NCBI RefSeq assembly: GCF_013868135.1
Contig: NZ_JACEMU010000004.1
Coordinates: 1,860,001-1,924,000, forward strand
Source: Paracoccus sp. S1E-3
GTDB lineage: Bacteria > Pseudomonadota > Alphaproteobacteria > Rhodobacterales > Rhodobacteraceae
DNA length: 64,000 nt
Direction: 5' to 3'
A program made the position numbers and the translations under genes. The notes beneath the pieces were generated by a model, which saw only the letters and a list, made by a program, of their open reading frames with translations, made no database searches and had not been told where the DNA came from. This document shows, one piece after another, positions 1 to 9,528 of the stretch; within the stretch, counting starts at the first letter, position 1; every line of letters begins with the position of its first letter.

Positions 1-683
1 ATGTGACCATCGGGCTGATCTTTCTGAATGTGGTCATGTTCCTGCTGACGATGCCCTGGGCCGGCGGCATGGTCGAGCTGTGGGAAAGACTGGCGCTCTA
101 TCCGGTGGCGGTGGTCAACGGCTATGACATGTGGGGGCTGGTGACGCATATGTTCCTGCATGCCGGGCTGCTGCACATCGCCGGAAACATGCTGTTTCTG
201 TGGATCTTCGGCGACAATCTGGAAGATCAGATGGGGCATCTGGGCTTTCTGATCTTCTATCTCGCCTGCGGGCTGGCGGCTGCCGCCGCCCAGATCGCCG
301 CCAATCCGGCCGAAGGCATCCCCATGGTCGGCGCGTCCGGCGCGATTGCCGGGGTGATGGGGGGATATCTGCTGCTGTTCCCCAGGGCGCGCGTCGACGT
401 GATCGCGATCATCATCATCTATATCAAGATGCTGACCATTCCGGCCTGGGTGATGCTGGGCATGTGGTTCCTGCTGCAGGTCTTCAGCAGCTTCTGGACC
501 ATGGGCGGCGACAGCGGCGTGGCCTATTGGGCCCATGCGGGCGGCTTCGTGGCCGGGATCGTGCTGGCGCTGCCAATATTCCTCAGGCTGGGCGGGACGG
601 TCTTCTGGAACCGCACCCATGGACGGCCGCCGCACCGACCGGTGGATTATGTGCGCTCGCGCATCCCCGACGTGCGGCGGTAG
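1..683 (+). CDS. Rhomboid family intramembrane serine protease (5' partial)
   Basis: Polytopic membrane protease that cleaves substrates within the bilayer. Visible motifs, numbered from the GTG at position 3, are H53/H58...N62 in a membrane segment, the GASG box with nucleophile Ser112, and the catalytic His178 in a HAGG motif; about six hydrophobic segments are present. Family members normally have 10-20 residues before the first VTIGLIFLN-like segment, and the frame runs off the left edge, so the GTG at 3 is probably internal and the true start lies outside the window. It converges on ubiG with 54 bp between the stops. The physiological substrate is unknown. Confidence 0.9.
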   Translation, partial: VTIGLIFLNVVMFLLTMPWAGGMVELWERLALYPVAVVNGYDMWGLVTHMFLHAGLLHIAGNMLFLWIFGDNLEDQMGHLGFLIFYLACGLAAAAAQIAANPAEGIPMVGASGAIAGVMGGYLLLFPRARVDVIAIIIIYIKMLTIPAWVMLGMWFLLQVFSSFWTMGGDSGVAYWAHAGGFVAGIVLALPIFLRLGGTVFWNRTHGRPPHRPVDYVRSRIPDVRR

Positions 684-737
684 GGACACGCCCGCCCGGT
701 GGGCGCCATGGGGCGGCGGCGCGGCCCGAACGCGAAG

Positions 738-1478
738 TCAGGACCTGCGCACCCCTGTTGCGGCATAGTTCACCGACATGTCGCGATCCGACAGCGACCA
801 CGCCCAGCCGAGGGGGTTGAACACCATCCCGCGCCGGTCGACCACCTTCAGGCCCGCGGCCTGCATCATCGCCGCAAGCTCGTCCGGCGTGATGAAGCGT
901 GACCATTCATGCGTGCCCTTGGGCAGCCAGCGCATCACCCATTCCGCTCCGACGATGGCGGCGGCGAAACTGCGCGCGGTGCGGTTCAGCGTCGACATCA
1001 CCAGAATACCGCCGGGGCGCAGCAGGTCGTGGCAGGTCTGCACGAAGGCCGGCGGCTCGGCGACATGCTCGACGATCTCCATCGCCAGAACGGCATCGAA
1101 GCTTTCGCCTCCGGCCAGCAGCGCCTCGGCGGTTTCGGCGCGATAGTCGATATCCAGCCCGACCTGATCGGCATGAAGGCGCGCGACCTCGATATTCTTC
1201 GGGGCGGCATCGGCGCCCACGACCTGCGCGCCCAGCCGCGCCATCGGTTCCGACAACAGGCCGCCGCCGCAGCCGATATCCAGCAGGCGCAGCCCCTCGA
1301 ACGGCCGGGGCGCTTTCAGATCGCGGCCGAATTCGGTGGCGATCTGGCTGGTGATATAGCCCAGCCGGATCGGATTCATCATGTGCAGCGGCTTGAATTT
1401 GCCCTTCGGGTCCCACCACTCGGCGGCCATCGCCTCGAATTTGGCGATTTCGGACGGGTCTCGGCTGTCGGTGGTCAT
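738..1478 (-). CDS. ubiG: Ubiquinone biosynthesis O-methyltransferase UbiG
   Basis: SAM-dependent O-methyltransferase acting twice in ubiquinone biosynthesis (2-polyprenyl-6-hydroxyphenol and 3-demethylubiquinol methylation). The class I SAM motif LLDIGCGGG lies near residues 65-73 and is followed by the [12 protein letters not shown] acidic-loop region; the 246-residue length is normal. The frame can be extended to a GTG at 1493, but AAAGGA sits 5 nt before the ATG at 1478, so the shorter start is chosen. It is divergent from pip, with only 44 bp between the starts. Confidence 0.93.
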   Translation of the reverse strand: MTTDSRDPSEIAKFEAMAAEWWDPKGKFKPLHMMNPIRLGYITSQIATEFGRDLKAPRPFEGLRLLDIGCGGGLLSEPMARLGAQVVGADAAPKNIEVARLHADQVGLDIDYRAETAEALLAGGESFDAVLAMEIVEHVAEPPAFVQTCHDLLRPGGILVMSTLNRTARSFAAAIVGAEWVMRWLPKGTHEWSRFITPDELAAMMQAAGLKVVDRRGMVFNPLGWAWSLSDRDMSVNYAATGVRRS

Positions 1479-1522
1479 GGTCGGTCCTTTCACGCCCCTG
1501 CGGCGGCGTATATAGAATAGGC

Positions 1523-2491
1523 ATGGATCGCACAGCAGGGCAAATCGGCGCAGCGCGCCTGTATCCCCATCAGGAACCCTTCATCCGCCACCGTATCGAG
1601 GTGGGTGACGGCCACAGCCTTTATGCCGAAGAATCCGGCAATCCCGAGGGCCGGCCCGTCGTGGTCCTGCATGGCGGCCCCGGCGGTGGCTGCAGCCCGT
1701 TCATGCGCCGCTTCTTCGATCCCGCGCATTACCGCATCGTGCTGTTCGATCAGCGGGGCTGCGGCCTGTCTACCCCCCATGCCAGTGTCGAGGCCAACAC
1801 CACCCAGCACCTGATTGCCGATATCGAGCGGATTCGCGACACGCTGGGCATCGCCGCCTGGGCGGTCTTTGGCGGCAGCTGGGGGGCGACGCTGGCGCTG
1901 GCTTACGCGCAGACCCATCCCAAGGCCGTCACCGCGCTGATTCTGCGCGGCGTGTTTCTGGGCGAGCGGTCGGAGCTCGATTGGTTCTATGGCGGCGGCG
2001 CCGGGCGGTTCTGGCCGGATCGATGGGCCGATTTCCGCGCGCCGATCCCGAGCGAGGAACAGGGCGATCTGATCGCCGCCTATCACGCCCGGCTGTTTTC
2101 GGGCGACGAGCCGGCCGAGCGTCACTTCGCCCGGCACTGGATCATGTGGGAAAACGGGCTGGCGGGCATGGATATCCCCCATCCGGGGGCCGCCGCCTCG
2201 GATTATTCGCGCGCCTTCGCGCGGCTGGAATGCCATTACTTCCGCAACGGCTGCTTCCTCGACGAGGGCCAGCTGCTGCGCGACCGGGCCCGGATCGAAC
2301 ACATCCCCTGCCAGATTGTGCAGGGCCGGTATGACATGGTGTGCCCGCCCGACGCCGCCTGGCGCCTGGCCGAAGGCTGGCACGGCTGCCGGCTGCGCAT
2401 GGTCCCCGTCTCGGGCCACGCGTTGAGCGAGCCGCGCATTGCCGCCGAACTGGTGGCGGTGATGGACGAGCTGCGCGGGCAGAAGGGCTGA
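1523..2491 (+). CDS. pip: Prolyl aminopeptidase
   Basis: Alpha/beta-hydrolase of peptidase family S33 that removes N-terminal proline from peptides in the cytoplasm. The oxyanion motif HGGPGGG, the nucleophile elbow GGSWG (Ser near residue 119), Asp in GRYDMVCPP and His in SGHAL make the complete triad. At 322 residues it is of normal length. No good Shine-Dalgarno sequence precedes the ATG. A TAGAAT hexamer at 1513-1518 is so close that a transcript from it would be leaderless or nearly so. Confidence 0.92.
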   Translation: MDRTAGQIGAARLYPHQEPFIRHRIEVGDGHSLYAEESGNPEGRPVVVLHGGPGGGCSPFMRRFFDPAHYRIVLFDQRGCGLSTPHASVEANTTQHLIADIERIRDTLGIAAWAVFGGSWGATLALAYAQTHPKAVTALILRGVFLGERSELDWFYGGGAGRFWPDRWADFRAPIPSEEQGDLIAAYHARLFSGDEPAERHFARHWIMWENGLAGMDIPHPGAAASDYSRAFARLECHYFRNGCFLDEGQLLRDRARIEHIPCQIVQGRYDMVCPPDAAWRLAEGWHGCRLRMVPVSGHALSEPRIAAELVAVMDELRGQKG

Positions 2492-2595
2492 GGCCGGTTT
2501 TTCGTGAGCCCCTGCATCGGCGCGGACCCGATCGCTGAACCTCGCGCCCGCGGATCGGGATTTTGGCGGCCGAACGGCGCAAACAGCGATATGGG

Positions 2596-2624
2596 TTGAT
2601 TTCCGGCAAATGTTCTTCTATATC
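2596..2624 (+). promoter_or_regulatory. Sigma-70-type promoter of the rimP-nusA-infB operon
   Basis: TTGATT (2596-2601), a 17-bp spacer and TATATC (2619-2624) fit a housekeeping promoter. Transcription would begin near 2631 and give a leader of about 85 nt before rimP. Predicted by eye only. Confidence 0.6.
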
Positions 2625-2636
2625 CCCCTCAACAGC

Positions 2637-2661
2637 GGTGCAGGCCTCCACCCCCTGCGCC
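2637..2661 (+). promoter_or_regulatory. First leader hairpin upstream of rimP
   Basis: GGTGCAGG (2637-2644) pairs with CCTGCGCC (2654-2661) with one G-U wobble. It lies just downstream of the predicted transcription start and before a terminator-like hairpin, so it may be part of an attenuation device. Confidence 0.45.
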
Positions 2662-2675
2662 ACCGGATGTATTCC

Positions 2676-2699
2676 ACGGGCCGCTGCGGGCCCGTTTTT
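2676..2699 (+). terminator. Terminator-like hairpin in the rimP leader (candidate attenuator)
   Basis: ACGGGCC (2676-2682) pairs perfectly with GGCCCGT (2689-2695) around a 6-nt loop and runs into five T residues. It lies between the rimP promoter and the rimP start. It may instead end leakage from pip, but its position after a promoter favours attenuation of the operon, whose products NusA and IF2 act in transcription and translation. Confidence 0.6.
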
Positions 2700-2716
2700 C
2701 ATTTCTGGGGATGCGC

Positions 2717-3331
2717 ATGTCCAACGACCTGATCGCCAAGACCGCCATTGACCGCCGGCTGGCGGAAATCCTGATCCCCGTCATCGAGGATATGGGGTTC
2801 GAACTGGTCCGCCTGCGCCTGCAGGGCGGCAAGACGGCAACGCTGCAGATCATGGCCGACCGCCCCGAAGGCGGCATCAATGTCGATGACTGCGCGGAAA
2901 TCTCGACCATGGTCAGTGCCACGCTGGACGTGGAAGATCCCATTGAAGACAAATACAATCTTGAGGTTTCCAGCCCCGGCATCGACCGCCCGCTGACGCG
3001 GCTGAAGGACTTCGCGACCTTCGAAGGCTACGAGGCGAAGCTGGAAACCAACCAACCCATCGACGGCCGCAAGCGCTTCACCGGCGTTCTGGCCGGAGTC
3101 GAGGGCGAGGACGTGCTGATCAATATCGAGGTCGGGGGCGAGACCCAGACCATCGGGCTGAATTTCGACTGGCTGGCCGATGCCAAGCTGCTGCTCACCG
3201 ACGATCTGATCGCCGAGATGCTGCGCCAGAAGAAGGAAGCCGGGATCGAGATCGACAATCTCGACGAATCGATTTTCGACGAAATTCAAACCGAAGACGG
3301 CGACAAAGACGACGCCGCAACGAAGGAGTAA
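2717..3331 (+). CDS. rimP: Ribosome maturation factor RimP
   Basis: Assists late 30S subunit maturation. The 204-residue product has the two-domain RimP form ([21 protein letters not shown] at the N-terminus, then a conserved [11 protein letters not shown] motif) with an acidic C-terminal tail. The frame also opens at an ATG at 2711, but the TGGGG stretch is correctly spaced only for the ATG at 2717 (MSNDLIAKT). First gene of the rimP-nusA-ylxR-infB operon; nusA begins 3 bp after its stop. Confidence 0.93.
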   Translation: MSNDLIAKTAIDRRLAEILIPVIEDMGFELVRLRLQGGKTATLQIMADRPEGGINVDDCAEISTMVSATLDVEDPIEDKYNLEVSSPGIDRPLTRLKDFATFEGYEAKLETNQPIDGRKRFTGVLAGVEGEDVLINIEVGGETQTIGLNFDWLADAKLLLTDDLIAEMLRQKKEAGIEIDNLDESIFDEIQTEDGDKDDAATKE

Positions 3332-3334
3332 GTG

Positions 3335-5008
3335 ATGGCAATCACCTCTGCCAACCAGCTTGAGCTGCTGCAAACCGCCGAGGCCGTGGCCCGCGAGAAG
3401 ATGATCGAGCCCGAGCTGGTCATCGAAGCGATGGAAGACAGCCTCGCCCGCGCCGCCAAGTCGCGCTACGGCGCCGAGATGGACATCCGCGTCTCGATCG
3501 ACCGCAAGACCGGCAACGCGACCTTCACCCGCGTGCGCACCGTGGTGGATGAGGAGGTCCTGGAAAACTATCAGGCCGAGTTCACCGCCGATCAGGCCAA
3601 GCCCTATTTCGAGCGCCAGAAGGACCCGGCGAATTTCTGGACCCGCGAGGGCGAGAAGCTGGAGGATTTCGCGGGCGGTCCGCAGGTGGGTGACGTGTTC
3701 CAGGAGCAGGTGCCCCCGGTCGAACTGGGCCGCATCGCCGCCCAATCGGCCAAGCAGGTGATCCTGCAGCGCGTCCGCGAAGCCGAGCGTGACCGCCAGT
3801 ATGAAGAATTCAAGGATCGCGCCGGCACCATCATCAACGGCGTCGTCAAGCGCGAGGAATACGGCAACATCATCGTCGATGTCGGCCGTGGCGAAGCGAT
3901 CCTGCGCCGCAACGAAAAGATCGGTCGCGAAAGCTATCGCCCGAATGACCGCATCCGCGCCTATGTCAAGGATGTGCGGCGTGAGACCCGCGGCCCGCAG
4001 ATCTTCCTGTCGCGCACCGACCCGCAGTTCATGGCCGAACTGTTCAAGATGGAAGTGCCGGAGATCTATGACGGCGTGATCGAGATCAAGGCCGTGGCCC
4101 GCGATCCGGGCAGTCGCGCGAAAATTGCCGTCATCAGCTATGACAACTCGATCGACCCGGTCGGCGCTTGCGTCGGTATGCGCGGTTCGCGCGTGCAGGC
4201 CGTCGTCGGCGAATTGCAGGGCGAAAAGATCGACATCATTCCGTGGAATGAAGATCAGGCCACCTTCCTCGTGAACGCGCTGCAGCCGGCCGAAGTCTCC
4301 AAGGTGGTCGTTGACGAGGACGCGCCCCGGATCGAGGTGGTGGTGCCGGAAGAACAGCTGTCGCTGGCCATCGGGCGGCGCGGCCAGAACGTGCGCCTGG
4401 CCTCGCAATTGACGGGTCTGGATATCGACATCCTGACCGAGGAAGAAGAATCGAAGCGCCGTCAGGCCGAATTCAACGCCCGCACCAAGCTGTTCATGGA
4501 CAACCTGGATCTGGACGAATTCTTCGCCCAGCTGCTGGTCGCCGAAGGCTTCACCAATCTGGAGGAAGTGGCCTATATCGACCAGGACGAGCTTCTGTCG
4601 ATCGACGGCGTGGACGAAGCGACCGCCTCGGAACTGCAGGCCCGCGCCCGCGACGTGATCGAGGCCGCGAACCGTCAGGCGCTTGAAAATGCCCGCGCGC
4701 TTGGGGTCGAGGACAGTCTGATTGAATTTGAAGGTCTGACCCCCCAGATGATAGAGGCGCTGGCGAAGGATGGCGTGAAGACGCTGGAAGACTTCGCCAC
4801 CTGCGCCGATTGGGAACTGGCCGGCGGCTGGACCACGGTGAACGGTCAGCGGGTCAAGGATGACGGCCTGCTGGAACCTTTCGGCGTCACGCTGGAAACC
4901 GCACAGGACATGATCATGACCGCGCGTGTCATGCTGGGCTGGGTTGACCCGGACGAGCTTGTCTCGACTGCCGAAGACAGCGACGAAACCACGGAGGCCG
5001 GGGCCTGA
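3335..5008 (+). CDS. nusA: Transcription termination/antitermination factor NusA
   Basis: RNA polymerase-binding factor controlling pausing, termination and antitermination. Order seen: N-terminal RNAP-binding domain (about 1-125), S1 domain (about 130-200), KH1/KH2 with [15 protein letters not shown] and [12 protein letters not shown] loops (about 270-350), and C-terminal acidic helix-hairpin-helix repeats (about 370-540). The 557-residue length is normal for alphaproteobacteria. AAGGAG at the end of rimP is well spaced from the ATG at 3335; the GTG at 3332 is too close to it. Confidence 0.96.
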   Translation: MAITSANQLELLQTAEAVAREKMIEPELVIEAMEDSLARAAKSRYGAEMDIRVSIDRKTGNATFTRVRTVVDEEVLENYQAEFTADQAKPYFERQKDPANFWTREGEKLEDFAGGPQVGDVFQEQVPPVELGRIAAQSAKQVILQRVREAERDRQYEEFKDRAGTIINGVVKREEYGNIIVDVGRGEAILRRNEKIGRESYRPNDRIRAYVKDVRRETRGPQIFLSRTDPQFMAELFKMEVPEIYDGVIEIKAVARDPGSRAKIAVISYDNSIDPVGACVGMRGSRVQAVVGELQGEKIDIIPWNEDQATFLVNALQPAEVSKVVVDEDAPRIEVVVPEEQLSLAIGRRGQNVRLASQLTGLDIDILTEEEESKRRQAEFNARTKLFMDNLDLDEFFAQLLVAEGFTNLEEVAYIDQDELLSIDGVDEATASELQARARDVIEAANRQALENARALGVEDSLIEFEGLTPQMIEALAKDGVKTLEDFATCADWELAGGWTTVNGQRVKDDGLLEPFGVTLETAQDMIMTARVMLGWVDPDELVSTAEDSDETTEAGA

Positions 5009-5028
5009 TCGCCCCGGAACGGGCGGCC

Positions 5029-5643
5029 ATGACGCGGGGCGGACGCGAAAAAGACACCGAGATCGCCGAAAGGCGCTGTCTCGTGACTGGCGAGGTGCAA
5101 CCGAAAGCGGGTCTGATCCGTTTCGTGTTGGGCCCCGACAGCATGGTGGTGCCCGATCTTGCGGAAAAACTGCCCGGCCGAGGCTTCTGGCTGACCGCTG
5201 ATCGTGCGATAATCGAGCGCGCGATCACCAAGGGTCTGTTCTCGCGCGGCGCGAAAGCGCCCGCGAAGCCGCCGGAAGGGCTGGTGGAACTGTTGGAAGC
5301 CGGGCTGGCGCGACGGGTTGTCGATCTGGTCTCGCTGGGACGGAAGTCCGGTCACGCGGTGGCCGGTTTCGAAAAGGTCAAGGACTGGCTTGCGGCCGGT
5401 CGGGTAAAGGTTCTGCTTCAGGCATCGGACGGGTCCGATCGGGGCAAGGGGAAGCTTTGGACACCCGAAGGGGCACGCTGGTTCGGCTGCCTTACCGCAT
5501 CGGAATTGGGTTTGGCTTTCGGGCGTGATCATGTCATACACAGCGCGCTTTCGCGGGGCGGAATCGCAGACAAGGTCATCCGGGACGCTGGCAGGCTGAA
5601 TGGCCTGCGGGGGCAATCGGCCGTACGGGCCGGGAAGGAATAA
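5029..5643 (+). CDS. RNA-binding protein, YlxR (DUF448) plus L7Ae-like domain
   Basis: Two-domain cytoplasmic protein of 204 residues. The N-terminal YlxR domain carries RRCLVTGE and GRGFWL signatures (about residues 15-75). The second half resembles the L7Ae/L30e fold ([17 protein letters not shown] onward). This fused form between nusA and infB is common in alphaproteobacteria. YlxR proteins have been linked to RNase P or nucleoid-associated roles in other bacteria, but the function here is not known. It lies 20 bp after nusA; infB follows 7 bp after its stop. Confidence 0.88.
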   Translation: MTRGGREKDTEIAERRCLVTGEVQPKAGLIRFVLGPDSMVVPDLAEKLPGRGFWLTADRAIIERAITKGLFSRGAKAPAKPPEGLVELLEAGLARRVVDLVSLGRKSGHAVAGFEKVKDWLAAGRVKVLLQASDGSDRGKGKLWTPEGARWFGCLTASELGLAFGRDHVIHSALSRGGIADKVIRDAGRLNGLRGQSAVRAGKE

Positions 5644-5650
5644 GACGCAG

Positions 5651-8194
5651 ATGAGCGATACAGACGGCAAGAAACCACTGGGTCTCGGCGGCAACCGCCC
5701 GGGTCAGGTGAAACAAAGCTTCAGCCATGGCCGCACGAAAAGTGTCGTGGTCGAAACCAAACGCAAGCGCGTCGTCGTGCCGAAGCCGGGTGCGCCGGCA
5801 GCCGGTGACAAGCCGCGTTCGGCCACGCCTGAAAACGTGGCGCGGGCCGTCGCCTCGTCCACGAAGCGCCCGGCCGGGATCTCCGACGCGGAAATGGAGC
5901 GTCGCCTGAAGGCGCTGGCAGCCGCCAAGGCCCGCGAGGCCGAGGAGACCGCTGCCCGCGCCGCCGAGGAAAAGAGCCGCGAGGAAGAACGCGAACGCCG
6001 CCGCGCCGAGATCGAGGCGAAGGAGCGTGAAGACCGCGAGCGCGAGGAAATGCTGCGCGCCAAGGAAGAAGAGGACGCCCGCAAGGCCGAAGAAGCCAAG
6101 CTGCGCGCCCAGAAGAAGGAAGAAGTGCGCAAGCCTGCGGCGGCCGCCCCGGCTGCGGCGCCGGCGGATGCGGCAGCGGCGCAGGCAGCGGCGGCGCGTG
6201 CGGAAACCAAGGGTGTCTCGGCCCGCCCGGCACGGCCCGAGCGCGAAGTGCGCCCGGACGACCGCGATTCGCGCAACAAGAACAACGATCGCGACGCGCG
6301 CCGCACCGGCAAGCTGTCGGTGACCGCCGCCCTTGACGGCGAAGGCGGCCGCCAGCGCAGTCTGGCCGCGATGAAGCGCAAGCAGGAACGCGCCAAGCAG
6401 AAGGCGATGGGCCAGAACCTGCGCGCCGAAAAGCAGGTGCGCGACGTGCAGCTTCCCGAAGCGATCGTGGTCAGCGAGCTGGCGAACCGCATGGCCGAAC
6501 GCGCCGCGGATGTCGTCAAGGCGCTGATGAAGATGGGCATGATGGTGACGATGAACCAGTCCATCGACGCCGATACCGCCGAACTGGTGATCGAGGAATT
6601 CGGCCACCGCGCGGTTCGCGTGTCCGATGCCGACGTGGAGCAGGTCATCGACCAGGTTCAGGACAAGGCCGAGGATCTGCAGCCGCGTCCGCCGATCATC
6701 ACCATCATGGGCCATGTCGACCACGGCAAGACCTCGCTTCTGGACAAGATCCGGCACGCGAACGTCGTCTCGGGCGAGGCGGGCGGCATTACCCAGCATA
6801 TCGGCGCCTATCAGGTGAAGACCGAAAGCGGGGCGGTGCTGACCTTCCTCGACACGCCCGGCCACGCGGCCTTCACCTCGATGCGGGCGCGCGGTGCGAA
6901 TGTCACCGATATCGTCGTGCTGGTGGTGGCGGCCGATGACGCCGTGATGCCGCAGACGGTCGAGGCCATCAACCACGCCAAGGCCGCCAACGTGCCGATG
7001 ATCGTGGCGATCAACAAGATCGACAAGCCCGCCGCGAATGCCCAGAAGGTCCGCACCGACCTGCTTCAACATGAAGTCGTGGTCGAGGAAATGGGCGGCG
7101 ACGTGCAGGATGTCGAGGTGTCGGCCCATACCGGTCAAGGCCTGGACGATCTGCTGGAAGCCATCGCCCTGCAGGCCGAGATTCTGGAACTGAAGGCCAA
7201 TCCCGACCGCGCCGCCCAGGGCGCCGTGATCGAGGCGCAGCTGGATGTGGGCCGTGGTCCGGTGGCCACGGTACTGGTCCAGAACGGCACCCTGCGCCGA
7301 GGCGACATCTTCGTCGTGGGCGAGCAGTGGGGCAAGGTCCGCGCTCTGATCGACGACAAGGGCAACCGCGTCGACGAGGCCGGTCCGTCCGTCCCTGTCG
7401 AGGTTCTGGGCCTGAACGGCACGCCCGAAGCCGGCGACGTGTTGAACGTGGTCGAGACCGAGGCCCAGGCCCGCGAGATCGCCGATTACCGCATCCAGGC
7501 GGCCAAGGACAAACGCGCCGCCGCCGGGGCTGCCACGACGCTGGAACAGCTGATGGCCAAGGCCAAGGCCGACGAAAGCGTGGCCGAACTGCCGGTGGTC
7601 GTGAAGGCCGACGTGCAGGGTTCAGCGGAAGCCATCGTGCAGGCCCTTGAAAAGGTCGGCAATGACGAGGTCCGCGTCCGGGTGCTGCATTACGGCGTCG
7701 GCGCGATCACCGAATCCGATGTGGGTCTGGCCGAAGCCTCGGGCGCGCCGGTCATCGGCTTCAACGTCCGCGCCAACGCCCCGGCCCGCAATTCGGCCAA
7801 TCAGAAGGGTGTCGAGATCCGCTATTACTCGATCATCTACGATCTGGTGGATGACATCAAAGCGGCGGCCTCGGGCCTGCTCTCGGCCGAAGTGCGCGAA
7901 AACTTCATCGGCTATGCCGAGATCCGCGAAGTCTTCAAGGTCACCGGCGTCGGCAAGGTCGCCGGCTGTCTGGTCACCGAAGGCGTGGCCCGCCGCTCGG
8001 CCGGCGTCCGCCTGCTGCGCGACAACGTGGTAATCCACGAGGGCACCCTGAAGACGCTGAAGCGCTTCAAGGACGAAGTGAAAGAAGTGCAGTCCGGTCA
8101 GGAATGCGGCATGGCCTTCGAGAACTACGACGACATCCGCGTCGGCGACGTGATCGAGATCTTCGAGCGCGAAGAGGTCGAGCGGTCGCTGTAA
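5651..8194 (+). CDS. infB: Translation initiation factor IF-2
   Basis: GTPase that delivers fMet-tRNA to the 30S subunit. The 847 residues comprise a basic/acidic coiled N-terminus rich in Ala, Glu and Arg (about 90-230), an IF2N segment, the G domain with [12 protein letters not shown] (about 350), DTPGH and NKID (about 455), then beta-barrel and C-terminal domains. The reading frame extends upstream to 5600 inside ylxR, but GGAAGGAA spaced before the ATG at 5651 marks the start. Last gene of the operon, followed by a strong terminator; rbfA is not adjacent. Confidence 0.96.
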   Translation: MSDTDGKKPLGLGGNRPGQVKQSFSHGRTKSVVVETKRKRVVVPKPGAPAAGDKPRSATPENVARAVASSTKRPAGISDAEMERRLKALAAAKAREAEETAARAAEEKSREEERERRRAEIEAKEREDREREEMLRAKEEEDARKAEEAKLRAQKKEEVRKPAAAAPAAAPADAAAAQAAAARAETKGVSARPARPEREVRPDDRDSRNKNNDRDARRTGKLSVTAALDGEGGRQRSLAAMKRKQERAKQKAMGQNLRAEKQVRDVQLPEAIVVSELANRMAERAADVVKALMKMGMMVTMNQSIDADTAELVIEEFGHRAVRVSDADVEQVIDQVQDKAEDLQPRPPIITIMGHVDHGKTSLLDKIRHANVVSGEAGGITQHIGAYQVKTESGAVLTFLDTPGHAAFTSMRARGANVTDIVVLVVAADDAVMPQTVEAINHAKAANVPMIVAINKIDKPAANAQKVRTDLLQHEVVVEEMGGDVQDVEVSAHTGQGLDDLLEAIALQAEILELKANPDRAAQGAVIEAQLDVGRGPVATVLVQNGTLRRGDIFVVGEQWGKVRALIDDKGNRVDEAGPSVPVEVLGLNGTPEAGDVLNVVETEAQAREIADYRIQAAKDKRAAAGAATTLEQLMAKAKADESVAELPVVVKADVQGSAEAIVQALEKVGNDEVRVRVLHYGVGAITESDVGLAEASGAPVIGFNVRANAPARNSANQKGVEIRYYSIIYDLVDDIKAAASGLLSAEVRENFIGYAEIREVFKVTGVGKVAGCLVTEGVARRSAGVRLLRDNVVIHEGTLKTLKRFKDEVKEVQSGQECGMAFENYDDIRVGDVIEIFEREEVERSL

Positions 8195-8218
8195 GAGGCG
8201 GCTTGCGATGGAATTGAA

Positions 8219-8250
8219 ACGGCCCGCCTATCGGCGGGCCGTTTTATTTT
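8219..8250 (+). terminator. Rho-independent terminator of the rimP-infB operon
   Basis: ACGGCCCGCC (8219-8228), a TATC loop and GGCGGGCCGT (8233-8242) form a perfect 10-bp stem followed by TTTATTTT, starting 24 bp after the infB stop. Confidence 0.92.
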
Positions 8251-8310
8251 GACGTGCTTTACAGAACAGTACAAACATTCATTGGCACTAGTGGGCCTCA
8301 TCCTACATAC

Positions 8311-8339
8311 TTTACTATTTGTAATAACTGCGCATAAAT
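8311..8339 (+). promoter_or_regulatory. Possible promoter of the DUF2806-type gene
   Basis: TTTACT (8311-8316), 17 bp and ATAAAT (8334-8339) lie in the most AT-rich stretch of the left half, 27 bp before the start codon. Weak match, predicted by eye. Confidence 0.35.
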
Positions 8340-8366
8340 GACGATTTTCTAGGGTGGAGGTACATG

Positions 8367-9329
8367 ATGAGTGAGACAGAGACCTCGAGCTTATCGGTTA
8401 TCACCGAGGCGGCCACGAACCTACCTGATCCTGTCAAAAAAGGCCTCTTTGGTGCATTGGGCTTTCTGCTCGGTAATTTAGGGGTCATTCCAGCTGCATG
8501 GTTGCGCCGACGTGCTCAAGCCATCAACGACGATGCAGCGGGACGCTCACTCGTAGCCACAGAGCTGTCGAAAAAAGTGGCTGAACGCGCGATTAATGAT
8601 CCAGCTTTAATGCGGGCCGCAGAGGAGGTCTATCTGCCTACGGCCATACGAAAGGCCTCAAACAGAGTGCAGGTAGCACAGCGCGCTGTACAACATATCA
8701 CCGATGCGCCAACAGACGAAGCTAAGCCAGGCACACCGGACGAAGATTGGATGAACGCCTTCGTACGATTTGCAGAAGATGCTTCGTCAGACCGACTTCA
8801 AGATTTTTTCGGTCGCGTACTTGCGGGTGAGATTGTGCGCCCTGGATCATTTTCGCTATCAACTCTGCGCACTGTCGCCGAGTTGGATTCTTCGATTGCG
8901 CAGGACTTTAGTCTTGTCTGGGCAAGAAGTGTTGGCGATTCAGTCGATCACGGACCCGACTTCTGGCGGGGCGAGTGGTTTTCGAGATGGAAGCGCCTAG
9001 CGGAGGTTGGCCTCATGGCGGCCACCGGCATTGCACAGTACTTACCAGCATATACACCGATCACGGAGGGAAATGCTCTTTGGTCGCCAATGAGCGCCGG
9101 GCAGGTGCGATTGTTCGTATTTTTTTCTAAAGACTGCCAAGTCCGTTGGGATCATATTGAATTTACCAGAATCGGTCGGCAGATCGGCGGCATTCTCGCT
9201 CCTCCTGACTACGAAGCAAACATACGAGAAGCGGGGCTGCGACTTAATGGCCCCGGAATAGTCAAGGTCGAACTCCATACGGCGAATGGTAAATTGCCTG
9301 AGGTACTATATCAAAAGCCTGCTGATTAG
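8367..9329 (+). CDS. DUF2806-type protein of unknown function
   Basis: A 320-residue protein with no assigned function. The middle part, with EDWMNAFVRFAEDASSD and then RVLAGEIVRPGSFSLSTLR (about residues 125-170), matches my memory of the DUF2806/TIGR03899 family pattern. A hydrophobic, Gly-rich stretch near residues 28-48 (GALGFLLGNLGVIP) could touch the membrane. GGAGG at 8356-8360 is better spaced from the second of two tandem ATGs (8367). Base composition and codons (TTA, ATA, AGA, CTA) are clearly unlike its neighbours, and it stands alone between a terminator and a convergent operon, which suggests horizontal acquisition. A role in defence is possible, but nothing in the sequence proves it. 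Confidence 0.65.
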   Translation: MSETETSSLSVITEAATNLPDPVKKGLFGALGFLLGNLGVIPAAWLRRRAQAINDDAAGRSLVATELSKKVAERAINDPALMRAAEEVYLPTAIRKASNRVQVAQRAVQHITDAPTDEAKPGTPDEDWMNAFVRFAEDASSDRLQDFFGRVLAGEIVRPGSFSLSTLRTVAELDSSIAQDFSLVWARSVGDSVDHGPDFWRGEWFSRWKRLAEVGLMAATGIAQYLPAYTPITEGNALWSPMSAGQVRLFVFFSKDCQVRWDHIEFTRIGRQIGGILAPPDYEANIREAGLRLNGPGIVKVELHTANGKLPEVLYQKPAD

Positions 9330-9342
9330 ATGCGCATTTAGG

Positions 9343-9528
9343 TTATTCCCTCGCTGCCTCCAGCGCCTTCCTAATCACCTCCATTTCCCCCACATGGTTC
9401 ATCAGAACCAAAATCAGCCGCGCATTCAGCGCGTCGGATTCCTCCTTCGACAGCCCCTCATGTGCCTCTAGCAGAGCCGCATAGGCATCATCCGGGGATT
9501 TCAGGTTCGGTTGCAGGTTCAGGCTCAT
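9343..9528 (-). CDS. DUF2783 small protein
   Basis: A 61-residue protein with SPDDAYAALLEAHEGLS and ALNARLILVLMNHVG segments typical of DUF2783, probably all helical. It is the last gene of the leftward aromatic operon, and its ATG overlaps the stop of the FAD monooxygenase gene (ATGA). The tight coupling suggests that it works with that enzyme, but its function is not known. Confidence 0.82.
   Translation of the reverse strand: MSLNLQPNLKSPDDAYAALLEAHEGLSKEESDALNARLILVLMNHVGEMEVIRKALEAARE

Noticed and set aside
131..820. Second long frame over the rhomboid gene
   Set aside because: No family motif; rich in Arg, Gly and His as expected for a shifted frame of high-G+C coding DNA. The rhomboid frame has all catalytic motifs.
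1490..2419. Long reverse frame opposite pip
   Set aside because: Antisense shadow with no recognisable domain; pip has a complete catalytic triad.
2492..2716. Initiator tRNA gene upstream of rimP, as in E. coli metY
   Set aside because: No cloverleaf or CCA end visible; the gap holds a promoter and hairpins only.
2699..4408. 569-codon reverse frame opposite rimP-nusA
   Set aside because: Low-complexity antisense translation rich in His, Asp and Leu, a typical result of codon bias in the sense strand.
8367..9329. DUF2806 gene as a proven phage-defence system
   Set aside because: Single gene, no effector motif or defence partner nearby; only composition hints at transfer.
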